Positions 41,470 to 51,055 of a stretch of DNA of 64,000 nt are shown in pieces. The stretch's first letter is position 1. Every line of letters starts with the position of its first letter. Source of the stretch: an uncultured Blautia sp. (GTDB taxonomy: Bacteria > Bacillota > Clostridia > Lachnospirales > Lachnospiraceae); contig URMH01000005.1 of assembly GCA_900549015.1 (NCBI GenBank), positions 1-64,000 of the forward strand. The letters are read 5' to 3'. The position numbers and the translations under genes were made by a program. The notes below the pieces were generated by a model that ran no database searches, was not told where the DNA came from, and was given only the letters and a program-made list of their open reading frames with translations.

Positions 41470-43722
41470 TTACATGGACTCATGGCAGGTTCTGGCGATA
41501 ACGTCCATCTGCTGCTCACGTGTCAGGTCGATGAATTTTACTGCATAACCGGATACACGGATTGTGAAGTTTGCATACTCCGGTTTCTCCGGATGATTCA
41601 TTGCATCAATCAGTTTTTCTGTTCCAAATACGTTAACATTCAGATGATGTGCGCCCTGATCAAAGTAACCATCCATTACATTTACAAGGTTATTTGTGCG
41701 CTCCTCATCATCGTGTCCGAGAGCTCCCGGGCTGATTGTCTGTGTATTGGAGATACCATCAAGAGCCAGTTCATATGGAAGTTTTGCAACAGAGTTTAAG
41801 GATGCAAGAAGACCGTTTTTCTCTGCGCCGTAAGATGGGTTTGCACCCGGTGCAAGCGGCTCTCCAAGTTTTCTTCCGTCCGGAAGACTTCCTGTTGCCT
41901 TACCATAAACTACGTTTGATGTAATTGTAAGAATGGAAGTAGTCGGCTCAGAATCTCTGTATGTATGGCATTTGCTTAATTTGTGCATGAATTTCTTAAG
42001 CAGCCAGATTGCAAGATCATCTGCACGGTCATCGTCGTTTCCGTATCTCGGGAATTCTCCCTGTGTATCAAAGTCTACTGCAACTCCGTCTTCATCACGA
42101 ATTACTTTTACTTTCGCATATTTAATCGCACTTAAAGAATCTACTACATGAGAGAAGCCTGCGATACCTGTCGCAAAAGTACGTCTTACATCTGTGTCAA
42201 TAAGAGCCATCTCTGCTGCTTCGTAGTTGTACTTGTCGTGCATGTAGTGAATCATATTTAATGTATCTACATACAGTTTTGCAAGCCAGTCCATCATCTC
42301 ATCATAACGTTCCATTACCTCATCAAAATCAAGGTATTCGGAAGTGATCGGACGATATGCCGGTCCTACCTGAACTTTTGTCTTCTCGTCAATACCGCCG
42401 TTGATCGCGTAAAGAAGGCATTTTGCCAGGTTTGCACGAGCACCGAAGAACTGAATTTCCTTACCTGTCTGTGTAGCGGAAACACAGCAGCAAATGCTGT
42501 AGTCATCTCCCCATACCGGACGCATTACATCATCGTTCTCGTACTGAACAGAACTTGTTGTAACAGAAATAAGGGCTGCATATTTCTTAAAGTTTTCCGG
42601 CAGTCTGGAAGAGTAGAGAACGGTTAAGTTCGGCTCAGGAGACGGTCCCATGTTTTCCAGTGTATGAAGGAAACGATAATCGTTCTTTGTTACCATAGAA
42701 CGTCCGTCCTGTCCAAGACCTGCAACTTCAAGTGTTGCCCATACCGGGTCACCGGAGAACAGTTCATTATAGGAAGGAACGCGGGCAAATTTTACCATAC
42801 GGAACTTCATAACCATGTGGTCTACAAGCTCCTGTGCTTCTTTCTCAGTAAGTGTGCCGTTCTTGAAATCTCTTTCCATGTAAATATCAAGGAATGTAGA
42901 AATACGGCCAACACTCATTGCAGCTCCGTTCTGTGTCTTGATTGCTGCCAGGTATCCGAAATACAGCCACTGTGCTGCCTCTCTTGCATCTTTTGCAGGT
43001 TTGGAAATATCAAATCCATAAACAGCTGCCATTTCTTTCATTTCTTTTAATGCACGGATCTGGTCTGCGATTTCTTCACGAAGACGGAAATCTGTACCTT
43101 TCATGCCGTGTCTTGCATAACGCTCAAAATCATACTGTTTTTTCTCGATCAGGAAATCAACTCCGTAAAGAGCTACACGACGGTAGTCGCCTACAATACG
43201 TCCTCGTCCGTATGTATCCGGAAGTCCTGTGATGATTTTATTGTGACGCGCTTTCATCATTTCCGGTGTATAAATATCGAATACTCCCTGGTTGTGAGTT
43301 TTGTGATATTTTGTAAAAATCTCATGAAGCTTTTCGCTTGGCTGATATCCGTATGTTGTACAAGCCTTCTCTGCCATGTTGATTCCGCCGTAAGGCATGA
43401 ATGCACGTTTCAGAGGCTTATCTGTCTGAAGTCCTACAACTGTCTCCAGATCCTTCATGCTTTCATCAATATATCCAGGGCCATACGCGGTAAGCCCGGA
43501 AACAACCTCTGTTTCCATATCCAGAACGCCGCCTTTTGCACGCTCTTCCTTCTGCAGCTCCTGAAGTCTTCCCCACAGTTTATCTGTTGCCTCTGTCGGT
43601 CCTTCAAGGAAAGATGCATCTCCCTCGTACGGTGTGTAGTTGCACTGAATAAAGTCGCGCACATCAACAGATTCCTGCCAGTTTTTACCTTTAAATCCTG
43701 TCCACTGCTCACGGTTTGCCAT
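41470..43722 (-). CDS. pflB: Formate C-acetyltransferase (pyruvate formate-lyase)
   Basis: A 750-residue glycyl-radical enzyme that converts pyruvate and CoA to acetyl-CoA and formate. The active-site cysteine cluster (YSICCCVSATQTG, about residues 410-422) and the glycine-radical loop near the C-terminus (RVSGYAVKFIDL) are both intact. Length matches E. coli PflB (760). It has its own consensus promoter (43777-43805) and is followed by pflA. It is a major route for pyruvate in fermentation and supplies acetyl-CoA for ATP. Confidence 0.96.
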   Translation of the reverse strand: MANREQWTGFKGKNWQESVDVRDFIQCNYTPYEGDASFLEGPTEATDKLWGRLQELQKEERAKGGVLDMETEVVSGLTAYGPGYIDESMKDLETVVGLQTDKPLKRAFMPYGGINMAEKACTTYGYQPSEKLHEIFTKYHKTHNQGVFDIYTPEMMKARHNKIITGLPDTYGRGRIVGDYRRVALYGVDFLIEKKQYDFERYARHGMKGTDFRLREEIADQIRALKEMKEMAAVYGFDISKPAKDAREAAQWLYFGYLAAIKTQNGAAMSVGRISTFLDIYMERDFKNGTLTEKEAQELVDHMVMKFRMVKFARVPSYNELFSGDPVWATLEVAGLGQDGRSMVTKNDYRFLHTLENMGPSPEPNLTVLYSSRLPENFKKYAALISVTTSSVQYENDDVMRPVWGDDYSICCCVSATQTGKEIQFFGARANLAKCLLYAINGGIDEKTKVQVGPAYRPITSEYLDFDEVMERYDEMMDWLAKLYVDTLNMIHYMHDKYNYEAAEMALIDTDVRRTFATGIAGFSHVVDSLSAIKYAKVKVIRDEDGVAVDFDTQGEFPRYGNDDDRADDLAIWLLKKFMHKLSKCHTYRDSEPTTSILTITSNVVYGKATGSLPDGRKLGEPLAPGANPSYGAEKNGLLASLNSVAKLPYELALDGISNTQTISPGALGHDDEERTNNLVNVMDGYFDQGAHHLNVNVFGTEKLIDAMNHPEKPEYANFTIRVSGYAVKFIDLTREQQMDVIARTCHESM

Positions 43723-43776
43723 GATTGGTCCTCCTTAAAATTTATCTTAAAATGTATTTTCCTGTTTCACGAGCCA

Positions 43777-43805
43777 AGTATAACATCACGTTAAATAAAA
43801 GACAA
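43777..43805 (-). promoter_or_regulatory. Promoter of pflBA
   Basis: Minus strand TTGTCT (43805-43800), a 17-base spacer, and TATACT (43782-43777), giving a leader of about 50 bases before the pflB ATG. Confidence 0.75.
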
Positions 43806-43881
43806 TCGATTTTCCGGCTGTTTTGAATTTAATACAATTCTGGACTATGGAAATATAGTTTTGTATTTTTTTCAGTACATT

Positions 43882-44925
43882 TTACGCCTTCACCGCCCAC
43901 CGCATTTTCGTAGATCGTGCACGGCTGTTTCTCACACACTCTTCCGCAGATGGCCGGATCACATCTTTACAGATTTCACTGTATTCTCCTTCTTTATAAA
44001 GATTCTTAAAGGATTTTTTTACCAGTCTGTCTTCTCCGGAATGGAAAGTAAGAATCGCCACTCTTCCGCCCGGTGCAAGGACTGTTGGAAGTTTTTCCAG
44101 AAATTCATACAGAACTTCAAACTCACTGTTTACGTCAATACGAAGCGCCTGGAAGGTTCTCTGGCATGATTTTTTCACTGCTTCTTTTCTCTCTTCCTTT
44201 GGAATAAAGGACAGCGCCTCTTCAATCACCTTCTGCAGCTGAGTCGTTGTCTCAATTTCTCCGCCCTTTTTCAGTGTTTTCAAGATTTTTCCTGCAATTT
44301 GTTCCGCATAAGGCTCGTCTGCATTTTCTATAAGCATTCCTGTAAGCTCCTCAAAATCCACATCTTTTAAGCGCTGCGCTGCGCTTGTTCCCTTCAGCGG
44401 ATTCATGCGAAGGTCAAGAGGTCCTTCTATTTTATAGGAAAACCCTCTGTCCGGATTGTCAATCTGCATAGAGGAAACCCCTAAATCAGCCAAAATAAAA
44501 TCAAATTTACCTGCTTCCTCCGCCACCTTATCAATATCCTTAAAATTCATAAGCTTCACAGTTAAAATTTCCGGTCCGAATCCCTGCTTTAAAAGACGCT
44601 CCTTTGTCTTTTCTGATTCAATAGGGTCTACATCAAGAGCATAAAGATGCCCCTCTCCGTTCAAACATTTCAGCATTTCCTTTGTATGTCCTCCATATCC
44701 AAGGGTTGCATCAAGCCCTTTCTGTCCCGGCTGGATCTGAAGGAAATCAAGAATTTCCTTCACACAGATAGAGATGTGCATTCCTGCAGGTGTGCTTCCT
44801 TTGCTGATTACCTTTGAAATGGTGTCTGCGTATTTTTCCGGCTGTAATTCTTTATATTTCTCTTTATAATTTCTGGGATGCGTACCAGAATAACGCACCC
44901 GTCTTTTATGCTGTTTTTCTTCCAC
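43882..44925 (-). CDS. RsmH-like 16S rRNA (cytosine-N4) methyltransferase, divergent stand-alone form
   Basis: A 347-residue SAM methyltransferase of the RsmH/MraW family. It has GLDATLGYGGHTKEML (about 74-89; canonical RsmH has DGTLGGGGHS), FILADLGVSSMQIDNPDRGFSYKIEGPLDLRMNP and the C-terminal RSTKMRWAVKA. It has an N-terminal extension of about 50 residues, and the usual HxPVLL start is GMHISICVKEIL. It is not in an mraZ-ftsL cell-division cluster. It may therefore be a second RsmH paralog with a shifted target, or the only copy displaced from the cluster. Confidence 0.8.
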   Translation of the reverse strand: MEEKQHKRRVRYSGTHPRNYKEKYKELQPEKYADTISKVISKGSTPAGMHISICVKEILDFLQIQPGQKGLDATLGYGGHTKEMLKCLNGEGHLYALDVDPIESEKTKERLLKQGFGPEILTVKLMNFKDIDKVAEEAGKFDFILADLGVSSMQIDNPDRGFSYKIEGPLDLRMNPLKGTSAAQRLKDVDFEELTGMLIENADEPYAEQIAGKILKTLKKGGEIETTTQLQKVIEEALSFIPKEERKEAVKKSCQRTFQALRIDVNSEFEVLYEFLEKLPTVLAPGGRVAILTFHSGEDRLVKKSFKNLYKEGEYSEICKDVIRPSAEECVRNSRARSTKMRWAVKA

Positions 44926-45019
44926 TGTATTAATTCCTCTCGATTTTCTCTTGCATTATAATTCTTTTTAGTATTCCACCAGATTCCTCATAAGAGAAAT
45001 CCGGCGGGTATAAACTTAT

Positions 45020-45750
45020 TTACTGCATATGATATTCTTTCATTAACTGCTCAAGGAATTCTTTATCCTCTGTCGCTCTTTTTAAATCTTCCAGACGATT
45101 TTCTTCCAACAAAATCCTGGTAAGCTTTGTCATATTTTGTCTTTCTGACTGACAGCCATTTTCAAAACCTTTTTCTTCGCCCTTTTTAAATCCATCATCG
45201 TACAACATCTGTCCCAGTCTTGTCATTGCAGTTACCTCCCTTATCTCATCTAAATCACAATTATCCAGAAATTTTATCTGCCAGCGCATAAAGTATGGCT
45301 ATTGACTTCTGGGCAGTTACAGAATCACCTGTTTTTGCCAGCAGAAGAGCTTCCTTTAGTGTTTCTTTCCTACTGAGCGCGCTGCTCATAAGCGGTGTAA
45401 GAGATAGCTCCGCATTCTAATTCTGTCTTTGTTTTTTTAATACCTCCGGAATATATCACGTATGTAATTACATTTTTTCCACTCTCATGAGCCAGAACTG
45501 CTTCATACGCATGAAAACGTCTTAAATCCTTCGTACCGCCATCTGTTGTCTGAAACTCTATGTGAACATACGTCCCGGAAGTTGTGAGAAAAGTAAAATC
45601 CATATACAACGAATGAATTGTCAGTTCTACAAGTTCTGTCGGGCCTATATCCACATAATTATGATCTATTCCTAACAGTTTCAAAATTGTATCCCGAAAA
45701 TAATGAAACCCCATTTTCATAATGGCATCTTCGTGCTTTGAGTTTCCCAT
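45020..45750 (-). pseudogene. Degraded Rpn/YhgA-type PD-(D/E)XK nuclease (transposase-family) gene
   Basis: Three frames carry consecutive pieces of one protein. MGNSKHEDAIMKMGFHYFRD...VHIEFQTTDGG (45750-45370) is the nuclease-like N-terminus. MSSALSRKETLKEALLLAK...AILYALADK (45389-45261) comes from another frame. FLDNCDLDEIREVTAMTRLGQMLYDDGFKKGEE...YHMQ (45289-45020) is the C-terminus. In intact relatives known to me a stretch of about 80 residues lies between the first and second pieces. It is missing here, so an out-of-frame deletion occurred, followed by a one-base slip in an AAAA run at about 45275. A functional protein is unlikely. Confidence 0.75.
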
Positions 45751-46014
45751 ATAAGTTCCCCTTTCATAAATTTTTATATCGTTATCTTTTGTATTATGAA
45801 AAGGTCTGCATGAAACTATGCAGGATTCTCGGAAAGTATTTTTGAACTTTTATCTTTTGCAAAAAGAAACAGTAAAACAAGCCACCTCCCTTTCCCTGTT
45901 TTCTATCTACATTCTAACAGACCAGACAAAAAATCTCCACCTTATCCTGTTTTTTCATCGCACTTTATTTTAAATCAGGTCTTCTCAAAATCGGTCAACG
46001 GGGCTATGATACTG

Positions 46015-46031
46015 TTAACTGAAACGGTTAA
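46015..46031. promoter_or_regulatory. Candidate TetR operator
   Basis: TTAAC-N7-GTTAA, an inverted repeat just downstream of a TATGAT -10-like box (46005-46010) and 16 bases before the regulator ATG. The position suits autorepression. Confidence 0.4.
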
Positions 46032-46046
46032 TGGAGGTATTATCAC

Positions 46047-46655
46047 ATGAATGAAAAATTCTTTTCCCTGCCGGAAGAAAAACAGCAGGCAATTTTAAAT
46101 GCCGGATACCGCGTTTTTTCACAGAATACTTATAAAAACAGTCCTATGAGCCAGATTGCAGAAGCTGCCGGTATCAGCAAATCTCTTCTTTTTCACTATT
46201 TCCACAACAAAAAGGAATTATATCTGTACTTATGGCAAAAATGCGCAGACACAACGGAAGAATATCTGAATCATTACCATTGCTACGAACAGACCGACTT
46301 TTTTCAATCACTGTTTCTTGGCATAAAGGCAAAAGCTGCCATTACTCGTAAATATCCCTATATGGCAGCCTTTGCCCTGCGCTCCTTCTATGAAAAAGAT
46401 GAAAATATTGCTCCTGCGCTTTTAGAACATTACAAAGAATATCTCGATTTAAACACTTCCCCTGTTTTTCAGAATTTAAATCCGGAACACTTTCTCCCGA
46501 ATCTCGATATTCAAATGATGGTTCGGGAAATGTATCTTGCATCCGAAGGATATTTATGGGAAATGTTTCAGAAAGAAAAAGTAGATGCTGCTCAGATGGA
46601 AGAAGATTTTACAAAATTAATCCGGTTCTGGAAAAGTCTCTATCAGCGCAGCTAG
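46047..46655 (+). CDS. TetR-family transcriptional regulator
   Basis: A 202-residue regulator. The N-terminal helix-turn-helix is typical (AGYRVFSQNTYKNSPMSQIAEAAGISKSLLFHYFHNKKELYLYL, about 20-63). The C-terminal helical domain would bind a ligand. It follows TGGAGG, precedes an ABC-2 exporter by 12 bases, and probably represses the operon through the inverted repeat at 46015-46031. Confidence 0.9.
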   Translation: MNEKFFSLPEEKQQAILNAGYRVFSQNTYKNSPMSQIAEAAGISKSLLFHYFHNKKELYLYLWQKCADTTEEYLNHYHCYEQTDFFQSLFLGIKAKAAITRKYPYMAAFALRSFYEKDENIAPALLEHYKEYLDLNTSPVFQNLNPEHFLPNLDIQMMVREMYLASEGYLWEMFQKEKVDAAQMEEDFTKLIRFWKSLYQRS

Positions 46656-46667
46656 AAAGGAGTTATT

Positions 46668-47564
46668 ATGGATGCGATCAAAACAGTTAATCTCACAAAA
46701 TCCTACGGTAAAATCCGGGGAATCAGGACCTTAAATCTCACCGTGTCAGAAGGGGACTTTTTCGGATTTATAGGACCAAACGGCGCAGGAAAAAGCACCA
46801 CGATCCACACTCTCCTCTCACTTATCCGCCCTACGTCCGGAAGCGCATCCATCCTCGGAATGGACATTCAGAAAGACAGAGAAAAAATTCTCGGCTGTAC
46901 CGGCTATCTTCCTTCGGAATCGTCGTTTTATCCGGGAATGCGGGTAAAAGATATTTTAAAGCTGTCTGCAAGCCTTCGAAAAACAGACTGCACGAAAAAT
47001 GCAAAGGAGCTTTGCAAACGCCTGCAGCTTGATGTTTCCAGAAAAGCAGAAGAACTTTCTTTTGGAAATCGAAAAAAAGTGGGGATCGTTTGTGCGCTGC
47101 AGCACAACCCGCAGCTCCTCCTTCTTGATGAGCCGACAAGCGGACTTGACCCTCTGATGCAGCATGAATTTTTCCAGATTTTGCAGGAGCGCCACAAGGA
47201 AGGCGCAACTGTTTTTCTTTCCAGCCATGTGCTGTCAGAAATTCAGCATAACTGCACAAAAGCTGCGATTATCCGGGAGGGAGAAATTATCGCCTGCCGG
47301 AATGTAGAAGAAATTTCCAAAAACAGCGCCAAACGTGTCACAATAGAAGGAACTGCAGATTTATCCGGTCTTTCCGGTATCCGCAGTCTGGAAAAAACAG
47401 ACAGAACCACAACTTTTCTTTACAGTGGAGATATGAACGCTTTACTCTGCACACTTTCTGCCGGAAATATAAAAGACCTGACTCTTGCAGAACCGGATTT
47501 AGAGGAAATTTTCCTGCATTATTACGAGAAAGGAGAACAACGCAATGATTCTCACAAAGCATGA
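46668..47564 (+). CDS. ABC-2 type exporter ATPase
   Basis: A 298-residue ATPase: GPNGAGKSTT (Walker A, about 38-47), LSFGNRKKVGIV (variant signature with Phe-Gly-Asn), LLLDEPTSGLDPLMQ (Walker B), and a C-terminal extension typical of drug-exporter ATPases. With the overlapping permease it forms an exporter controlled by the TetR protein. The substrate is unknown. AAGGAG precedes the ATG. Confidence 0.9.
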   Translation: MDAIKTVNLTKSYGKIRGIRTLNLTVSEGDFFGFIGPNGAGKSTTIHTLLSLIRPTSGSASILGMDIQKDREKILGCTGYLPSESSFYPGMRVKDILKLSASLRKTDCTKNAKELCKRLQLDVSRKAEELSFGNRKKVGIVCALQHNPQLLLLDEPTSGLDPLMQHEFFQILQERHKEGATVFLSSHVLSEIQHNCTKAAIIREGEIIACRNVEEISKNSAKRVTIEGTADLSGLSGIRSLEKTDRTTTFLYSGDMNALLCTLSAGNIKDLTLAEPDLEEIFLHYYEKGEQRNDSHKA

Positions 47565-48330
47565 ACTGAAACAGGGGAAGCTCTCCCTTCTTATATGGAC
47601 GCTTTCCATAGGATTTCTCATGGCAGTGTGCATTTTTCTTTTTCCGGAAATGAAAAGCCAGATGGAAGACGTCAATAAAATTTTTGCCTCTATGGGCAGC
47701 TTTACTGCCGCCTTCGGAATGGATCGTCTGAATTTCGGCACACTCACCGGATTTTACTCCATAGAATGCGGAAATATCCTTGGACTTGGCGGCGCGTTTT
47801 TTGCCGCTCTCACGGCAGCCTCCATTCTCGCAAAAGAAGAAAAAGACAGGACTGCGGAATTTCTTCTCACGCACCCTGTCTCCCGTTTCCGTGTTGTCAC
47901 AGAAAAGCTTTTTGCAGTTTTGATTCAGCTTATTATTATGAACAGTTTTATCCTGATTCTGTCCCTTGGCTCCATTGCCGCAGCAGGAGAAGAGATTCCC
48001 TTTAAGGAAATCCTGCTCCTTCATCTGGCATACTTTCTTCTTCAGACAGAGCTTGCCTCCGTTGCTTTCGGAATCTCTGCTTTTTTAAGAAGAGGAAGCG
48101 CAGGAGCCGCTCTCGGACTTGCAGCAGCCATGTACTTTTTAAATCTCATCGCCAATATCACAGAAGCAGCGGAATTTTTAAGATACCTTACGCCGTTTGC
48201 CTACTGTGAAGGCGCTGACATTATAGAAAAAGGCGCTCTGAATCCGGCTTACCTGATTCCCGGTATCATTTACGCCATGCTGGGAATCGGCGCCGCGTAC
48301 CTGAAATACTGTAAAAAGGATATTTCGTAA
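47545..48330 (+). CDS. ABC-2 type exporter permease
   Basis: A 261-residue protein with about six helices (LLIWTLSIGFLMAVCIFLF, ILGLGGAFFAALTAASILA and more) and the EEKDRTAEFLLTHPVSR stretch common to ABC-2 permeases of the NatB/EcsB-like kind. It overlaps the ATPase gene by 20 bases with GAAAGGAG as ribosome site. It ends 14 bases from the converging binding-protein gene; no clear terminator lies between. Confidence 0.87.
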   Translation: MILTKHELKQGKLSLLIWTLSIGFLMAVCIFLFPEMKSQMEDVNKIFASMGSFTAAFGMDRLNFGTLTGFYSIECGNILGLGGAFFAALTAASILAKEEKDRTAEFLLTHPVSRFRVVTEKLFAVLIQLIIMNSFILILSLGSIAAAGEEIPFKEILLLHLAYFLLQTELASVAFGISAFLRRGSAGAALGLAAAMYFLNLIANITEAAEFLRYLTPFAYCEGADIIEKGALNPAYLIPGIIYAMLGIGAAYLKYCKKDIS

Positions 48331-48344
48331 AATTTTCTTTCCAA

Positions 48345-49289
48345 TTACGGAAGCACGCTCTCCAGATCCTGAAGCATAAGATCCAGTGCACTGATTCCGC
48401 CTTCTGCTGTGTACCACACTGCCGGGTGCTCCAGGTAAACAACATTTCCGTTTTTATACGCGTCGGTACCCATAACCAGCTCGTTTTCCATAATATCCTT
48501 TGCGAGCTGCGCACCGTCTGTTCCAATTGCAGCATCACGGTCCATTACAAAAATATAGTCCGGATTTTTTTCTACAACAAATTCAAAAGAAGCCTCGTTT
48601 CCATGTGTGGAGGTATCAATTTGGGCATCTACACCGATATTCTCAAAGCCTGCCTCCACACCAATTAAAGAGCAGCGTCCGTCATTTCCAAGAACGTTAA
48701 AACCACCGCTTGTGCACATACCGATGATAGCTGTTTTTCCCTCTGCAAAATCTGCAATTTTCTCAATTCTGGAGGTAAAACCTTCCATAAGTTCATCAAC
48801 CTTCTCTTCCTCACCGAACATAGACGCAATGATTCTTGCATTTTTATTGACGCTCTCTGCCACGCCAATTTCAGAATCTGTAGAGAGATATACAACAGGA
48901 GCAATCTCGCTGAGCTCGTCATAAATATTTGAGAGGCGTCCTCCGATAAAAATAACATCTGGTTCACAGGACATAACCGCCTCCATATCCGCTTCTTTAA
49001 TCGTTCCCAGATTTTCGATATTTTCATTTGTCACATAATCCTGAAGGTATTCCAGAGAAGTATCAGAAGTTCCCACCACACGTTCTCCAAGTCCGAGACT
49101 GTCCAGAATATCAAGAGACGCCATATCCATAACTGCGATACGCTCGGCATCATAAGGCACTTCCAGATCCACTTCCTCCTGGTTTCCGTTTAAACTTTTA
49201 ATCGTAACTGTCTCTTCTTCTCCATATGCGGAAACAGGAAATCCAACTGCCATAGTAAGTGCCATCATTAAAATCGCTGTTTTTTTCAT
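48345..49289 (-). CDS. Siderophore-binding protein, FatB/YclQ type
   Basis: A 314-residue class III binding protein: signal peptide (KTAILMMALTMAVGFPVSAYG, with no lipobox cysteine), then VPYDAERIAVMDMASLDILDSLGLGERVVGTSD and a second lobe with NPDYIFVMDRDAAIGTD. These features resemble the catecholate/petrobactin-type siderophore binders. It is last in an operon ordered permease, permease, ATPase, binding protein, exactly like yclNOPQ of Bacillus. Iron regulation is suggested by paired palindromes at the operon head. Confidence 0.85.
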   Translation of the reverse strand: MKKTAILMMALTMAVGFPVSAYGEEETVTIKSLNGNQEEVDLEVPYDAERIAVMDMASLDILDSLGLGERVVGTSDTSLEYLQDYVTNENIENLGTIKEADMEAVMSCEPDVIFIGGRLSNIYDELSEIAPVVYLSTDSEIGVAESVNKNARIIASMFGEEEKVDELMEGFTSRIEKIADFAEGKTAIIGMCTSGGFNVLGNDGRCSLIGVEAGFENIGVDAQIDTSTHGNEASFEFVVEKNPDYIFVMDRDAAIGTDGAQLAKDIMENELVMGTDAYKNGNVVYLEHPAVWYTAEGGISALDLMLQDLESVLP

Positions 49290-49318
49290 CTTTATTTTCT
49301 CCTCTTCTGTCTGTTTTT

Positions 49319-50071
49319 TTAATAATAAATAGATAACGGTTTCCCCTGAACCTTCATAATTTCAAAATCAACCTTATAAATTTCCGTGAGCGTCTCCTTT
49401 GTCATAACCTCCTCAACCGTACCGAAAGCTGCGATTTTGCCATCTGCAAAAGCACAGATATAATCGGAATAAAAGGCTGCATAATTAATTTCATGAAGCA
49501 CAAGAACCACTGTTTTTCCAAGGTCATCGCAAAGCTTTCTCACAATTTTCATCATATTTGTAGCGTGATAAATATCCAGGTTATTTGTCGGCTCGTCCAG
49601 CAGAATATATTCTGTATCCTGGGCAATCACCATTGCGATATATGCTCTCTGTCTCTGCCCTCCTGACAATTCGTCTATAAACCTTTCCCGGAACTCTTCA
49701 AGTTCCATATAAGCAATGGAGCGGTCTATAATTTTTTTGTCTTCCTCCGTGAGATGCCCTCCTGAATAAGGAAATCTTCCAAAAGCCACAAGCTCCTCCA
49801 CTGTAAGCTTCATCTGAATGTTATTGCTCTGAGTAAGAATGGCAAGCTTTCTGGAAAGCTCCCTGCTTTTCCATTTTCCAATGTCTTTTCCCTGAAAGTC
49901 CACCTCTCCGCCGTCCCTTTGCAGCAGTCTGGAAATCATTCCCATAACTGTGGACTTTCCCGCGCCGTTCGGTCCTATAAAAGCAGTGACCTTCCCCTTT
50001 GGAAGTTCAAAGCTCACAGAATCCACCACTGATTTTTCATCATATTTTTTAATAAGATTTTTTACAATCAA
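49319..50071 (-). CDS. Siderophore ABC transporter ATPase, YclP type
   Basis: A 250-residue ATPase with GPNGAGKST (31-39), LSGGQRQRAYIAM and ILLDEPTNNLD. The LTQSNNIQMKLTVEELVAFGRFPYSGG stretch is like that of YclP/FatE proteins. It follows the second permease by three bases. Confidence 0.9.
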   Translation of the reverse strand: MIVKNLIKKYDEKSVVDSVSFELPKGKVTAFIGPNGAGKSTVMGMISRLLQRDGGEVDFQGKDIGKWKSRELSRKLAILTQSNNIQMKLTVEELVAFGRFPYSGGHLTEEDKKIIDRSIAYMELEEFRERFIDELSGGQRQRAYIAMVIAQDTEYILLDEPTNNLDIYHATNMMKIVRKLCDDLGKTVVLVLHEINYAAFYSDYICAFADGKIAAFGTVEEVMTKETLTEIYKVDFEIMKVQGKPLSIYY

Positions 50072-50074
50072 AGT

Positions 50075-51055
50075 CTATGCTCTCCTCCCTTCTTTCATAA
50101 TCAGATACAGAAAATAAACGCCTCCGAAAACGGTAATAAACACGCTTACAGGAACTGCATAAGAATATACCTGCTCCACAATAAGCTGTCCGCCTACAAG
50201 AATTACCATGCCAAACAGGGCGGAGCCCAAAATCAGCTGACTGTGGCGATACGTCTTCAAAAACTGCCTGGAAAGATTTGCAATAATCAGTCCCAGAAAC
50301 GAAATCGGACCTACCATAGCAGTAGCCACCGCAATAAAAAGTGTTACTCCCAGAAGAAGACGCCGTATACATCTGTCATAATCCACTCCGAGATTAATTG
50401 CCTGTTCTTTCCCGAGAGTGAGTATGTCAAGAAGTGCCAGTTCTTTTCGAAGCCAGAACATAACACACCCCATAACCACAAGGGAAAAGACTATAATAGC
50501 TGAGTTTACATTGCTGAAGCTTGCCACGAGCGAGACAAGAAGACTGTCGTACTCGTTCGGATCCATCACTCTTGTAAGAGTTGTCTGAATACTTCCGAAA
50601 AAAGAGTTAAGCACCGTTCCGATCAGAAGCACATACAGCACATTGTGGTTTGTTTTCTTAAAAAGCCAGCTGTAAACAACAGTTGCCGTAATTCCCATAA
50701 GGAGAAGATCTACGCCAAAAGCAGCATTTTCATTGACCGCAAGAAAGCTTCCTGAGCCTGCCGCAAAAACAACAGCTGTATGGATCAGAGTATAAAGAGA
50801 ATTTATACCCAGAAGACACGGCGTCACAATGGTGTTATTAATAATAGACTGAAATACAATAGAAGCTCCGCCTATCGCAAATCCGGTAATTGCCATCACA
50901 ACAAGCTTTGGAGTACGGATTTTCATTGCATACCGGAAAAGCTTTTCATTTTCAAAATTTACATCTGTCAGCATATAAAGAATGGCAGCCGCCACAGCCA
51001 ATACAGCCATTATCGTTATTTTTCTCATATTTGCTCTGTATACTTCTCTGTTCAT
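50075..51055 (-). CDS. Siderophore ABC permease, YclO type
   Basis: A 326-residue FecCD-family permease: TPKLVVMAITGFAIGGASIVFQSIINNTIVTPCLLGIN (about 38-75) and VGPISFLGLIIANLSRQF. The ATG at 51055 overlaps the upstream permease stop (TAATG); the longer open frame to 51091 is not used. It forms a heterodimeric channel with the YclN-type subunit. Confidence 0.9.
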   Translation of the reverse strand: MNREVYRANMRKITIMAVLAVAAAILYMLTDVNFENEKLFRYAMKIRTPKLVVMAITGFAIGGASIVFQSIINNTIVTPCLLGINSLYTLIHTAVVFAAGSGSFLAVNENAAFGVDLLLMGITATVVYSWLFKKTNHNVLYVLLIGTVLNSFFGSIQTTLTRVMDPNEYDSLLVSLVASFSNVNSAIIVFSLVVMGCVMFWLRKELALLDILTLGKEQAINLGVDYDRCIRRLLLGVTLFIAVATAMVGPISFLGLIIANLSRQFLKTYRHSQLILGSALFGMVILVGGQLIVEQVYSYAVPVSVFITVFGGVYFLYLIMKEGRRA

